The notes under the pieces are model-generated. The model was given only the letters and a program-made list of their open reading frames with translations, searched no databases and was not told the DNA's origin. From an uncultured Eubacteriales bacterium (GTDB lineage: Bacteria > Bacillota > Clostridia > Lachnospirales > Lachnospiraceae), in contig CASFID010000067.1 of assembly GCA_949294665.1 (NCBI GenBank), positions 61,935 through 125,934 on the forward strand: a DNA stretch of 64,000 nucleotides, given 5' to 3'. The position numbers and the translations under genes were made by a program. Of the stretch, positions 18,532 through 27,630 are shown piece after piece (within the stretch, counting starts at the first letter, position 1; every line of letters starts with the position of its first letter).

Positions 18532-19368
18532 ATGATTCAGGATATCGGACCGCATCATCTTGATAATCAGTACAGGGCGGTTCCCCCGGATGCGGAAAGC
18601 TATGCGCTGTATTATGAGGACCATGCGGCGCTTGTGAAAAAGACGGACGAGGGGATCGAATTCCCCAGATTTCGGGACCTGGAACGCCTCAACGAGGAAA
18701 TCTATGAAGATTACATATATTTGTTTTCCGTGGACGACGAGCGCTATTATCTCGTACAGGAGATCAACCGTGAGCCGCTGTCAGAGTTTAACATGGAAAA
18801 CACAGAGATATTTCGGAGAGCTGTGCCCAGACATCGTTCTTTCGCGGGCATTACGGGGTATCAGCTTTATAACTGGTACAGGATCCGCAAATACTGTGGA
18901 AGATGCGGACATCTGATGAAACATGACGAGAAAGAGCGGATGCTCTACTGCGAGGAGTGCCGCAATATGGAATTCCCGAAGATCTGCCCGGCTGTCATCG
19001 TAGGAGTGACCGACGGGGACCGGATCCTTATGTCAAAATATGCAGGAAGAGCATATAAGAATTATGCGCTGATCGCCGGATTTACAGAAATCGGAGAGAC
19101 TGTGGAGCAGACGGTCGCAAGAGAAGTGATGGAGGAAGTCGGTCTGAAAGTCAGGAATATACGCTATTATAAAAGTCAGCCGTGGGCATTCAGCGACACT
19201 TTGCTGATGGGATTCTACTGTGATCTCGACGGGGAAGATACGATAACTCTGGATCAGAACGAGCTCGCTCTTGCGGAGTGGTTCGACCGTCGGGACATAC
19301 CTGAGGTGATTTCAACGGAAAGTCTCACAAACGAAATGATATTACGGTTTAAAAATGGGCCGGTCTAA
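18532..19368 (+). CDS. nudC: NAD+ diphosphatase (NudC-like Nudix hydrolase)
   Basis: A 278-residue protein with a zinc ribbon (CGRCGHLM and CEEC, four cysteines, around residues 122-145) followed by a Nudix box in GFTEIGETVEQTVAREVMEEVGL and the downstream SQPWAF motif that marks the NADH-pyrophosphatase subgroup. It cleaves NAD(H), and in some bacteria removes NAD caps from RNA. An AGGAGG site sits just before the ATG. It is 12 bp behind smpB and probably in the same unit. Confidence 0.9.
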   Translation: MIQDIGPHHLDNQYRAVPPDAESYALYYEDHAALVKKTDEGIEFPRFRDLERLNEEIYEDYIYLFSVDDERYYLVQEINREPLSEFNMENTEIFRRAVPRHRSFAGITGYQLYNWYRIRKYCGRCGHLMKHDEKERMLYCEECRNMEFPKICPAVIVGVTDGDRILMSKYAGRAYKNYALIAGFTEIGETVEQTVAREVMEEVGLKVRNIRYYKSQPWAFSDTLLMGFYCDLDGEDTITLDQNELALAEWFDRRDIPEVISTESLTNEMILRFKNGPV

Positions 19369-19427
19369 TGTATAATAGAGAAAGATATTCAATTACTGAA
19401 TTTTTAGATCATAGGAGGTATATATTA

Positions 19428-19850
19428 ATGAGAGCAGAATTTGATGAGAGCCTTGTGACAGGAAATGAGATGATCGATACGCAGCATAAGGAACTGATTG
19501 ATAAGATCAATAAGCTGCTGGACAGCTGTGAGACGAGCAAGGATAAAGTCGTAGCGGTGAAGACGCTGGATTATCTTGCAGATTACACAGAGTTTCATTT
19601 CGGTGAGGAAGAGAAGCTTCAGGAGTCTATCAGCTATCCGGCGATCGCAGAACATAAAAAGGAGCACGATAAACTTCGCCAGGTGGTGAAAGATCTCTAC
19701 AACATGCTGGAGGAAGAAGAGGGCCCGTCAGATGCGTTTGTAGAGCAGGTCAACAAAAACGTCATCGAGTGGCTGTACAGACATATCAAAGGGTTCGACA
19801 GATCAGTGGCAGAGTATAAATTTATGAATGAGAACAGCGAAAGACTGTGA
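19428..19850 (+). CDS. Bacteriohemerythrin
   Basis: A 140-residue four-helix-bundle protein with the hemerythrin ligand pattern: an H in DTQHKEL, HFGEEEKL, HKKEHDKL and the C-terminal WLYRHIKGFDR. These bind a di-iron centre that carries or senses oxygen or nitric oxide. The ATG at 19428 follows AGGAGG, and an upstream in-frame start overlapping nudC lacks a site. Together with the rubrerythrin facing it, it suggests a local oxygen-protection pair. Confidence 0.9.
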   Translation: MRAEFDESLVTGNEMIDTQHKELIDKINKLLDSCETSKDKVVAVKTLDYLADYTEFHFGEEEKLQESISYPAIAEHKKEHDKLRQVVKDLYNMLEEEEGPSDAFVEQVNKNVIEWLYRHIKGFDRSVAEYKFMNENSERL

Positions 19851-19857
19851 GAGAGAA

Positions 19858-19888
19858 ATCGGGAGCGGCATCATATGCCGCTCCCGAT
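19858..19888. terminator. Shared hairpin between hemerythrin and rubrerythrin genes
   Basis: ATCGGGAGCGGCAT and ATGCCGCTCCCGAT form a perfect 14-bp stem around a 3-base loop. It lies between two converging genes. No good T-run follows on the plus strand, and a modest TTTCTCTCT follows on the minus strand. Confidence 0.75.
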
Positions 19889-19943
19889 CTGATGTCATGT
19901 CGCATCCGGGCCGTCCGGTCCGCGAGGCAGGTTGTGTTTCCGG

Positions 19944-20543
19944 TCAGTCTACTTTATAACATGCCATCTCATATGGGATGAAATATCCCTGTTCATGCCG
20001 GCATACCGGACATACCGGCGGCGCCTGTTTCCCTTCGTGGATATAGCCGCAGTTTGTGCACATCCATCTGGAAGTCTGCTGCGGAGCATAGTACGAATCA
20101 TTTTCGAGCATTGCCGCCAGCTTAGCGAAACGCTGCTCGTGGATATGCTCGATCTCTGCGATCTGGTAGAATGCAGAGGCGGCTTCAGAGAATCCTTCTT
20201 CTTTCGCGGTATCTCCAAACGCCTGGTAGACATCCGCATATTCCTCGTGCTCATTATGCTCGGCGGCGCGCAGAAGTTCCGGAAGGGTGTCCTGCTGATC
20301 CACGGGATACGTCCCGTCAATATGGATGGTCTCCCCGGATAAGTCTTTAAGCAGATCATAGAAACGTTCAGCGTGAGCGCGCTCCTGGTCTGCGGTATAT
20401 CGGAAGATATCAGCGACAGTGAGCATTCCGGATTTTTCAGCCCGTTCCGCAGCGATCGTATAGCGGTTGCGGGCCTGACTCTCTCCCGCAAACGCCCTCA
20501 TAAGATTTTCTTTTGTCATACTTTCAGAGAAATTAACAGCCAT
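19944..20543 (-). CDS. rbr: Rubrerythrin
   Basis: A 199-residue protein with an N-terminal ferritin-like di-iron domain (ENLMRAFAGESQARNRY, then E-x-x-H patterns such as DQERAHAERFY and EIEHIHEQRF) and a C-terminal rubredoxin-like iron site with CTNCGY and CPVC. It reduces hydrogen peroxide in anaerobes. The ATG at 20543 is chosen because AAAGGAG lies 8 bases upstream; one ATG three codons further out overlaps that site. Confidence 0.93.
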   Translation of the reverse strand: MAVNFSESMTKENLMRAFAGESQARNRYTIAAERAEKSGMLTVADIFRYTADQERAHAERFYDLLKDLSGETIHIDGTYPVDQQDTLPELLRAAEHNEHEEYADVYQAFGDTAKEEGFSEAASAFYQIAEIEHIHEQRFAKLAAMLENDSYYAPQQTSRWMCTNCGYIHEGKQAPPVCPVCRHEQGYFIPYEMACYKVD

Positions 20544-20612
20544 GGTATACACTCCTTTTTTAAATAGAAGTATGTGCCATGGCTGGAGAAATTATACATA
20601 CAGATCTGAAAC

Positions 20613-21629
20613 TTAATTAAAGCCGATCAGACGTCTCGCCACGCTGTAAGCGAGGGAGGAGACTTTTCTGCCCGGCCGTCCGGGCAGATTCATCGTCTGA
20701 CCAAGGATGCCGTATCGGATCTTTATATAGGTCTTGTAGTCTTTTCTCTTAAGATAATCCCAAAGTTCTTTTTTCTTGACAAGATTTTCCGGTTTTTTGG
20801 ACCGTATACAGAGGATCGAAGATACAGTCATCATGATCGCGAGATAGTTTATCATGTACTTTCTGAGTTTCTTGCTCGTGATCATGCGAAGCTCGTACAT
20901 GGCGATCATCGTTCTCGTGACAAAGAGCTGCTGATCGATCCGGCTGATCATGACTTTTTCATTGACAGACTGGTCCTCACGTCCGATAAAATATCTGTAG
21001 AAATCCACGTTCAGATAGTACAGTGTGCGCACGTGCGGGAGCGGATAATACACATAGATGTTATCCACATAGAACGTGTGCTTCGGCAGATTGAGCTGGC
21101 AGAGCTTGAGCATCTCCGTGCGATAGATGACGGAGTGCATAAGGATGTACTGATCCAGCCTGAAACGCCCGATATCGTCCCAGCGGAAGATCTGGTTTTC
21201 CGGCAGGACATTGTTGTAACGGATCACTTTCTTGTGCTCCATCCCCACTTTTTCATATACGTAGTTGGCGATCACCATGTCCACCTGCGAGTCGGCGTCC
21301 ACGAATCCCTTTACCGCCTCCAGGATCCTGAGCAGAGAATCTTTGTCCACCCAGTCGTCGCTGTCCACTACTTTGAAGTATTTCCCGGTGGCATATTTGA
21401 GGCCCCAGTTTACTGCATCGCCATGGCCGCCGTTTTCCTTGCTGATCGCTCTTACGATAGTAGGATATTTTTCCTGATAGCGCTCGGCAATGGCCTGCGT
21501 GCCGTCCATGGAGCCGTCGTTGACAATGATGATCTCGACGTCTTCGCCGCCTTCAAGTATAGAATTGATCGCTTTTTCCATATAAGCTTCTGAATTATAA
21601 CATGGAATTGCAAATGAGATGTATTTCAT
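20613..21629 (-). CDS. Glycosyltransferase family 2 protein
   Basis: A 338-residue GT-A-fold transferase. The N-terminus SFAIPCYNSEAYMEKAINSI is the nucleotide-sugar binding start, VNDGSMDGT follows, and the metal-binding motif lies in FKVVDSDDWVDKDSL. No membrane helix is obvious, so it is probably a peripheral enzyme adding sugars to a surface polymer or lipid. A GGGAGGG site precedes the ATG. No other polysaccharide genes are next to it, so the acceptor cannot be inferred. Confidence 0.88.
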   Translation of the reverse strand: MKYISFAIPCYNSEAYMEKAINSILEGGEDVEIIIVNDGSMDGTQAIAERYQEKYPTIVRAISKENGGHGDAVNWGLKYATGKYFKVVDSDDWVDKDSLLRILEAVKGFVDADSQVDMVIANYVYEKVGMEHKKVIRYNNVLPENQIFRWDDIGRFRLDQYILMHSVIYRTEMLKLCQLNLPKHTFYVDNIYVYYPLPHVRTLYYLNVDFYRYFIGREDQSVNEKVMISRIDQQLFVTRTMIAMYELRMITSKKLRKYMINYLAIMMTVSSILCIRSKKPENLVKKKELWDYLKRKDYKTYIKIRYGILGQTMNLPGRPGRKVSSLAYSVARRLIGFN

Positions 21630-21712
21630 CTTTTCCCTCCCCGGAGTGTCGCTGACGCGTATTTTGGCGCAGCAGTCTTTTATCCTTAGTCTGCGCCGTT
21701 TAAGTATTCTTT

Positions 21713-21742
21713 ATTATACCATTGTTGTCTGTATATTGTAAA
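21713..21742 (-). promoter_or_regulatory. Promoter of the GT2 gene
   Basis: On the minus strand TTTACA (21742-21737) and TATAAT (21718-21713) are 18 bases apart. The leader then contains a GGCGCAG/CTGCGCC inverted repeat (21666-21697). Confidence 0.5.
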
Positions 21743-21804
21743 ATCTATTTTTTTCAGATATAGTAAAGGGAGAAACAGCGTATGTGCATACAAGGAGGAG
21801 ACAA

Positions 21805-23028
21805 ATGAAGAAAAATGTGATCGTCGGGCAGTCCGGCGGGCCGACCGCCGTGATTAATGCAAGCCTTTACGGAGTGGTGTACGAGGCTCTTAACAGAGAG
21901 GACGCCTGCGGGACTGTATATGGCATGATAAACGGGATCGAAGGCTTTTTGAATGGAAAGGTCATGGACATGGAGCCGCTGGAGCGTTCCGGAGAGCTGG
22001 AACTTATACGGACGACTCCGGGATCCTATCTGGGCTCGTGCAGATACAAACTGCCGGAAGACCTGGAAGATCAGGTGTATCCGAAACTGTTTGAAAAATT
22101 TGCAGAATACGGCATAGGATACTTCTTTTATATCGGGGGAAATGATTCGATGGATACAGTGAGCAAGCTTTCCCGCTATGCCGCGAAGAGAGGGAGCGAT
22201 ATCCGTTTTATCGGGATACCCAAGACGATAGACAACGACCTTGTCCATACGGACCATACGCCCGGATATGGGAGCGCAGCCAAATATGTAGCCAGTACGG
22301 TGAGAGAGATCGCTCTGGACGCTTCTGTGTATGATAATAAGAAGTCTGTCACCATCGTCGAGATCATGGGGCGCCACGCAGGCTGGCTGACTGCCGCGAG
22401 TGCGCTCGCACGAAAGTTTGACGGGGATAATCCTCTGCTGATCTATCTGCCGGAGACAGCGTTCGACACGGAGAAGTTTCTTTCGGATGTGAGGTCGGCG
22501 CTTGAAAAAGTATCCAATGTCGTCGTATGTATCTCGGAGGGGATCAATGACGGCAGGGGAACGTTTATCTGCGAACTTGCCAGCAGTGTAGGGGTAGATA
22601 CATTCGGACACAAGATGTTGACGGGTTCCGGAAAATATCTTGAGAACCTTGTAAAAGACAGGATCGGCGTCAAAGTGCGCTCCGTAGAACTCAATGTATC
22701 TCAGAGATGCTCTTCTGCCATGCTCTCCGGGACGGATCAGAAAGAAGCGATCGCTTCCGGCGCATACGGAGTGAAGTGCGCGATAGAAGGCGAGACAGGA
22801 AAGATGATCGCATTTCGCCGTCTGCCCGGAAAAGAATACTGGACAGACTATGTGACAGAGGATGTCAATGATATCTGTAACCGGGAAAAGACAGTTCCGC
22901 ACGAGTGGATCACAGGCGGCGGCTCGGATGTGAGCCGGGAGTTTGTTGAGTATGCCAGCCCGCTCATCCAGGGCGAGGTGAAAGTCCCGATGAAAGACGG
23001 GCTTCCTCTCTTTGCATATCGAAGGTAG
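21805..23028 (+). CDS. 6-phosphofructokinase, diphosphate-dependent type
   Basis: A 407-residue phosphofructokinase of the PfkA superfamily. The phosphoryl-donor residues point to pyrophosphate rather than ATP. The usual GGDGS is GGNDS (Asp at about 114), and the usual PGTIDND is PKTIDND (Lys at about 140). Both changes are the established marks of PPi-dependent enzymes. Other motifs are GQSGGPTAVINASLYG at the N-terminus, TDHTPGYGSAAKY and IVEIMGRHAGWL. It catalyses the reversible phosphorylation of fructose 6-phosphate in glycolysis. AAGGAGG precedes the ATG at 21805. It is transcribed divergently from GT2. Confidence 0.9.
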   Translation: MKKNVIVGQSGGPTAVINASLYGVVYEALNREDACGTVYGMINGIEGFLNGKVMDMEPLERSGELELIRTTPGSYLGSCRYKLPEDLEDQVYPKLFEKFAEYGIGYFFYIGGNDSMDTVSKLSRYAAKRGSDIRFIGIPKTIDNDLVHTDHTPGYGSAAKYVASTVREIALDASVYDNKKSVTIVEIMGRHAGWLTAASALARKFDGDNPLLIYLPETAFDTEKFLSDVRSALEKVSNVVVCISEGINDGRGTFICELASSVGVDTFGHKMLTGSGKYLENLVKDRIGVKVRSVELNVSQRCSSAMLSGTDQKEAIASGAYGVKCAIEGETGKMIAFRRLPGKEYWTDYVTEDVNDICNREKTVPHEWITGGGSDVSREFVEYASPLIQGEVKVPMKDGLPLFAYRR

Positions 23029-23051
23029 CTCAGATATGCAGAGGCATTTCA

Positions 23052-24035
23052 CTAGCACAGGCGGGTGGAGCACGGACGCCCCTCTGCCATATCGATCAGC
23101 CCCAGGACGCCGCAGCAGACCATGCTCTTTACCGCGCTGTCTGTATAGAAAGCCATGTGCTGTGTGTGGATTACATTTTTAAACTGTCTCAGATAAGCCA
23201 TGTCCCGGTTGGAGAGGATATCGGTGCGCAGGTCCCTGTGCACGATATCCTCTTCTGCCTCAATGCAGTCAAGACCGAGTGCGCCGATCTGCTCGGATTT
23301 GATACCTTCAATGAGAGCCTGTATGTCTGTGAGCGCCCCTCTGGAACAATTGATGAGTACAACTCCCTTTTTCATCATGGAGATGGTATCGGTATTTATC
23401 ATATGGTGCGTTTCCGGCGAAAGAGGGAGGTGCAGAGAGATCACGTCGGATTCGCGGTACAGTCTGTCCAGCGGGACATACTCCGCCAGTCTGCCCACCG
23501 CCTCATCCTTATGACGGCTGTACGCAAGGATGCGGCAGCCGAATCCGGAAAGTTCCCGGATGACAGTGCTGCCGATCCGGCCGGTCCCGACGATCCCGAC
23601 AGTGAGGTCCTTTAATTCTCTGCCGATCAGTCCGGTGAGAGAGTAGTCGTTGACCTGGGTGCGCCAGAGAGCCTGTTTATAGTTGCGCAGACAGAGAAGG
23701 ATCATCATGACCGTGTGGTCGGCTACGCCGTGAGGATCATAGCTCGCGCAGCACACGTGCAGTCCGGTCTTCTGTGCATAACTGATGTCGATGTGATTGT
23801 ATCCGACCGTCCGTGTAGACAGGCAGCGGATCCCCTGTGCATTCATAAGATCAAGCTCCGGTTTACGGTAGGTGTACATTCCCAGTACCGAGACGCCGCT
23901 GCCGCTTTCCAGATGAGGGATATATTCCCGGGTAAGCCCTTCCGGGTGAAGCTCCAGGTCGATCCCCGGTATCAGCGAGAGCTCTTCAAAATATTTTCGT
24001 TCATCCTCTCTTACTTCAAATGCATATATCTTCAT
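23052..24035 (-). CDS. D-isomer-specific 2-hydroxyacid dehydrogenase (D-lactate dehydrogenase-like)
   Basis: A 327-residue NAD-dependent dehydrogenase. The nucleotide-binding motif is TVGIVGTGRIGSTVIRELSGFG; the substrate-domain arginine lies in LINCSRGALTD; the catalytic His lies in IHTQHMAFYT. The pattern RTVGYNHIDISYAQ and the C-terminal HMAFYTDSAV resemble VanH and D-lactate dehydrogenases, which reduce pyruvate to D-lactate. It converges on the PFK gene with only 23 bp between stops. GGGAGG precedes the ATG. Confidence 0.87.
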   Translation of the reverse strand: MKIYAFEVREDERKYFEELSLIPGIDLELHPEGLTREYIPHLESGSGVSVLGMYTYRKPELDLMNAQGIRCLSTRTVGYNHIDISYAQKTGLHVCCASYDPHGVADHTVMMILLCLRNYKQALWRTQVNDYSLTGLIGRELKDLTVGIVGTGRIGSTVIRELSGFGCRILAYSRHKDEAVGRLAEYVPLDRLYRESDVISLHLPLSPETHHMINTDTISMMKKGVVLINCSRGALTDIQALIEGIKSEQIGALGLDCIEAEEDIVHRDLRTDILSNRDMAYLRQFKNVIHTQHMAFYTDSAVKSMVCCGVLGLIDMAEGRPCSTRLC

Positions 24036-24118
24036 GAGATTTCCTCCCTTATGATATCAGTCAAACAGAAGTATAAAAAACGCTGCGCATCCTGTCAATA
24101 CAGCGCTTCGACGCGTCA

Positions 24119-24158
24119 AACCGCAGAGCTTTAATGCGGCAGACCGCAGAGCTTTCCT
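24119..24158 (+). repeat. Short direct repeat ACCGCAGAGCTTT (two copies)
   Basis: The 13 bases ACCGCAGAGCTTT occur twice about 26 bp apart in the gap between the dehydrogenase and the S8 protease genes. It could be a regulator site or chance. No other clear element was found in this 230-bp gap. Confidence 0.35.
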
Positions 24159-24270
24159 GTGAGAAGTCCCGGCGCATTACGGATAAAACCCGGCGTGTTA
24201 TGGCGGCAAAAAAGACGCTGTCAGGATAAATACTGCCCACAGTACATAAGGTATATACGGAGGTGTGAAC

Positions 24271-26028
24271 ATGAGTCAGAAGATAGAAAACATACTGAAC
24301 CTGGCGCTGGATGCCACGGAGGACGAGAGAATGCGTTCGGAGGAACTGGAAGTAGGCTATGATTCCGCAGAACATGAGTGGGAGCTGATCGTGAAGTATT
24401 CGGGGGATCTTGATGCGGCCAGGGAGATCGCCGTATCTGTGACAGAACTGCTGAACGGGTATGCGGTGATCGTGATCAAGGAAGAGAGGATCAGTGAACT
24501 GGCCGCTCTGCCCGGCATCGATTTTATCGAGAAGCCGAAGAGTCTTTACTTTCAGGCCGATACAGGGCGCCAGGTCTCGTGCATTGATACCGTACAGAAT
24601 GCTACTTATTCTCTCAGCGGGAAAGGAGTTCTCGTGGGGATCGTAGACAGCGGCCTGGACGTCAGCAGTCCTGATTTCCGGCGGGAGGACGGCTCCACTC
24701 GGATCGCTGCTATGTGGGATCAGTCTGTTCCGGGAGATCCGCCTGCAGGATATGCTTTGGGAAGTGAGTATACAAGAGAGCAGATCAATGAGATACTGCA
24801 GGAGACGGAGAGCAGCGGGACAGAACAGTCCGGGATAAGCCGCCGGACTCTGCCGGGCCTGGATGTGAGCGGACATGGGACGGCAGTGGCGGGGATCGCA
24901 GCGGGAAACGGAAGAGGAAGCGAAGGGGGCCGATACCGGGGCGCAGCCCCGGAAGCTGAGTTGATCATCGTAAAGATGGGCACGTCCCGGCCCGGTGGAT
25001 TCCCGAGAACAACGGAGCTGATGCTCGGCGTGGACTATGTGATACGAAAAGCGCTTGCACTTCGTATGCCTGTAGCGGTCAACATCAGTTTCGGAAATAC
25101 ATATGGTTCGCATGACGGGACATCTCTGGTAGAAAGATTTCTAAATGACATCTCTGATACATGGAAAAATGTTATCTGCGTAGGCAGCGGGAACGAGGGG
25201 ACAACAGCCGGCCATGTGTCAGGACGGGTGGGCGATGAGGAAGAAGCTGTGACAGAACTGGCTGTACAGATGCGGGAGCCGACACTGAACGTTCAGATAT
25301 GGAAATCCTACGTGGACGAAATGGACGTTACGATCGTCAGCCCGTCAGGAGAACGCACGGGGCCGCTTCGGGAAAATCTGGGCTCCCAGAGATATTTTAC
25401 GGGGGAGACGGAACTTTTGATCTACTATGGGGAGCCGAAGCCTTACAGTGTACGTCAGGAGATTTATATATCTTTCCTGCCGGAAAGGACCTATGTGGAC
25501 AGCGGGGTGTGGCAGATCATTCTGACGCCCCGTCGTATCGTGGACGGGAGATATCAGATGTGGCTCCCCGCACAGTCTGCCCTGAATGTGGGGACCGCGT
25601 TTCTGCGGCCCAGCAGTTCGGGCACGCTTACGATCCCGTCTACCGCTGCACTTGTGGTCACAGTGGCTGCCTACGATGCCAGGACATTTGCCTACGCGGA
25701 TTTCTCGGGGAGAGGGCCATCAGATATCTATGAGGACGGCGGCGCTCCCAAGCCGGATCTGGCGGCGCCGGGAGTAGGAGTCACTGCACCTGTGCCGGGT
25801 GGGGGATACCGCTCTTTTGACGGCACATCTTTCGCCGCACCCTTTGTTACAGGGAGCGCGGCACTCTTGATGGAATGGGGGATCGTTCAGGGAAACGACC
25901 TGTATCTCTATGGAGAAAAGGTTAAAGCATACTTAAGGCGCGGAGCAAGGGAACTGCCAGGATATGACCGCTGGCCCAATCCCCTGCTCGGATACGGAGC
26001 GCTGTGCGTCAGAGACAGCCTGCCATGA
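24271..26028 (+). CDS. S8 family serine peptidase (subtilisin-like, Csp-type)
   Basis: A 585-residue subtilase. The catalytic triad is visible: Asp in GIVDSGLDVSSPDF, His in DVSGHGTAVAGIAAGNG and Ser in FDGTSFAAPFVTGSAALL. Between His and Ser lies an inserted beta-rich region of about 200 residues (VQIWKSYVDEMDVTIVSPSG), the jellyroll insert typical of clostridial Csp-like proteases. About 90 residues precede the catalytic domain and can be a prodomain. There is no signal peptide, so it may act inside the cell or spore. Csp proteases process the germination lytic enzyme SleC. No sleC is nearby, so that role is only possible. The ATG at 24271 follows GGAGG. Confidence 0.87.
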   Translation: MSQKIENILNLALDATEDERMRSEELEVGYDSAEHEWELIVKYSGDLDAAREIAVSVTELLNGYAVIVIKEERISELAALPGIDFIEKPKSLYFQADTGRQVSCIDTVQNATYSLSGKGVLVGIVDSGLDVSSPDFRREDGSTRIAAMWDQSVPGDPPAGYALGSEYTREQINEILQETESSGTEQSGISRRTLPGLDVSGHGTAVAGIAAGNGRGSEGGRYRGAAPEAELIIVKMGTSRPGGFPRTTELMLGVDYVIRKALALRMPVAVNISFGNTYGSHDGTSLVERFLNDISDTWKNVICVGSGNEGTTAGHVSGRVGDEEEAVTELAVQMREPTLNVQIWKSYVDEMDVTIVSPSGERTGPLRENLGSQRYFTGETELLIYYGEPKPYSVRQEIYISFLPERTYVDSGVWQIILTPRRIVDGRYQMWLPAQSALNVGTAFLRPSSSGTLTIPSTAALVVTVAAYDARTFAYADFSGRGPSDIYEDGGAPKPDLAAPGVGVTAPVPGGGYRSFDGTSFAAPFVTGSAALLMEWGIVQGNDLYLYGEKVKAYLRRGARELPGYDRWPNPLLGYGALCVRDSLP

Positions 26029-26095
26029 AAAGGGGTAAAAAAGTGGCAGGAATTATCCCCGCTGCTAAATTCCCGGACAAAGCCGATAAATTTTA

Positions 26096-26124
26096 TTGAC
26101 AAATACAGACACTTCCCCTAAACT
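26096..26124 (+). promoter_or_regulatory. Promoter of the polyamine-type ABC operon
   Basis: TTGACA (26096-26101), 17 bases, TAAACT (26119-26124). The start codon of the ATPase gene is about 70 bases on. Confidence 0.5.
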
Positions 26125-26193
26125 TATTACGATTATGTGCAGTCGATAAATACATGCTCCGTCAGAGCAGTTGACATGGTAAGGAGAAAAGCC

Positions 26194-27621
26194 ATGAGAG
26201 AGAACATTATAGAATTAAGAAATATCAAGAAAGTATTTGACGATACAGTTGTCGTAGATGACTTTAATCTGACAGTAAAGAAAGGGGAATTCGTCACGTT
26301 TCTTGGCCCGTCCGGGTGCGGCAAGACGACGACGCTCCGTATGATCGCGGGATTTGAATTCCCGACGGAGGGAGAGATCCTGTTAAACGGGAAAGACATC
26401 AGCAGCCTCCCGCCGAATTTAAGGCCGATCAACACGGTCTTTCAGAGGTACGCGCTGTTCCCGCACCTGAATGTATACGATAATGTGGCCTTTGGACTGA
26501 ACCTGAAAAAGCTTCCAAAGTCAGTCATCAATGAAAAAGTAAAGAACGTGCTGGAAGTGGTAGATCTGGAGGGATTTGAAAAGAGACGCATCTCCACGCT
26601 GTCCGGAGGGCAGCAGCAGAGGATCGCCATCGCCCGCGCGATCGTCAACGAACCGGATATCCTCCTGCTCGACGAGCCGCTCGGAGCCCTTGACCTCAAG
26701 ATGAGAAAAGAGATGCAGCTCGAACTCAAATCCATGCACGAGCAGCTCGGTATTACGTTTATCTACGTGACGCACGACCAGGAAGAGGCGCTCACAATGT
26801 CGGATAAGATCGTAGTCATGTCGGACGGTATGATACAGCAGACAGGTACTCCCGAGGAAATCTACAATGAACCGAAGAATGCGTTCGTGGCGGACTTTAT
26901 CGGAGAGAGCAATATTTTCGAGGGGAGAATGGCCGCGTCCATGACAGTCGAATTCTGTAAGACGCAGTTTCCCTGCGTGGACAATGTGCCGAAAGATACC
27001 CGTGTGGACGTGGTCGTAAGGCCCGAGGACGTCATCATCACAACGCCCGAAGAAGGGCAGATAAGAGGGGTTGTGGATTCAGCTGTCTTCAAAGGGATGT
27101 ACTATGAGATCACGGCTCTGTGCGGAGATAATGAGATCGTGATAGAGAGCACGAGGAACGCCAGCCCGGGACAGGAGATCGGTATGAAGATAGATCCTGA
27201 CGGTATCCACGTCATGCCCGCAGGTGTTCTGATGAACGTCTATGACGGCGTGATAACAAAGGACGGCCGGGCGGCGTTTGCCGGCGGGGAGTACGAGTGT
27301 GATCTGACACAGCTTTACGAGGGCTCACGCCAGAGCGGAGAGTGCTCTGTGATTACTGCAGGGGGTGAGGAGATCGATCTGGCAGGAACCTATGTGACGG
27401 TCGAGGTGCCTGTGAAAGCCGTTTCCATGAGCGATGAGCAGAAAGAATACAGAGCGTCCGGGAATATTATCTCCTTTATTTATAAGGGAAATCACTATAA
27501 CTATACAGTACGCACAGCAACAGAAGAAGACTTTGTGCTGGACGAGGATGATCTCTGGAACGAGGGTGATCATGTCAGCCTGATGATCCCGAAAGACGAG
27601 ATCATATTGAAGAGAAAGTAG
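26194..27621 (+). CDS. potA: Spermidine/putrescine-type ABC transporter ATP-binding protein
   Basis: A 475-residue ABC ATPase with Walker A GPSGCGKTT, signature LSGGQQQRIAIARAI, Walker B ILLLDEPLGALD and the switch His in YVTHDQEEALTMSD. The C-terminal part is about 100 residues longer than usual PotA. It holds a TOBE-type domain (VVVRPEDVIITTPEEG) and then an extra acidic segment. It powers uptake of polyamines or a similar cation. The ATG at 26194 follows AAGGAG. The operon continues with two permeases and a binding protein, all overlapping or nearly so. Confidence 0.88.
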   Translation: MRENIIELRNIKKVFDDTVVVDDFNLTVKKGEFVTFLGPSGCGKTTTLRMIAGFEFPTEGEILLNGKDISSLPPNLRPINTVFQRYALFPHLNVYDNVAFGLNLKKLPKSVINEKVKNVLEVVDLEGFEKRRISTLSGGQQQRIAIARAIVNEPDILLLDEPLGALDLKMRKEMQLELKSMHEQLGITFIYVTHDQEEALTMSDKIVVMSDGMIQQTGTPEEIYNEPKNAFVADFIGESNIFEGRMAASMTVEFCKTQFPCVDNVPKDTRVDVVVRPEDVIITTPEEGQIRGVVDSAVFKGMYYEITALCGDNEIVIESTRNASPGQEIGMKIDPDGIHVMPAGVLMNVYDGVITKDGRAAFAGGEYECDLTQLYEGSRQSGECSVITAGGEEIDLAGTYVTVEVPVKAVSMSDEQKEYRASGNIISFIYKGNHYNYTVRTATEEDFVLDEDDLWNEGDHVSLMIPKDEIILKRK

Positions 27622-27630
27622 GGACGATGT

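Noticed and set aside
21754-23073. Open frame of 439 codons on the minus strand
   Set aside because: It lies wholly opposite the PPi-type phosphofructokinase, which has clear motifs and a ribosome site. The opposite frame has a His/Arg/Cys-rich composition and no family motif.
24061-25113. Open frame of 350 codons on the minus strand
   Set aside because: Opposite the S8 protease, with odd composition and no ribosome site or motif.
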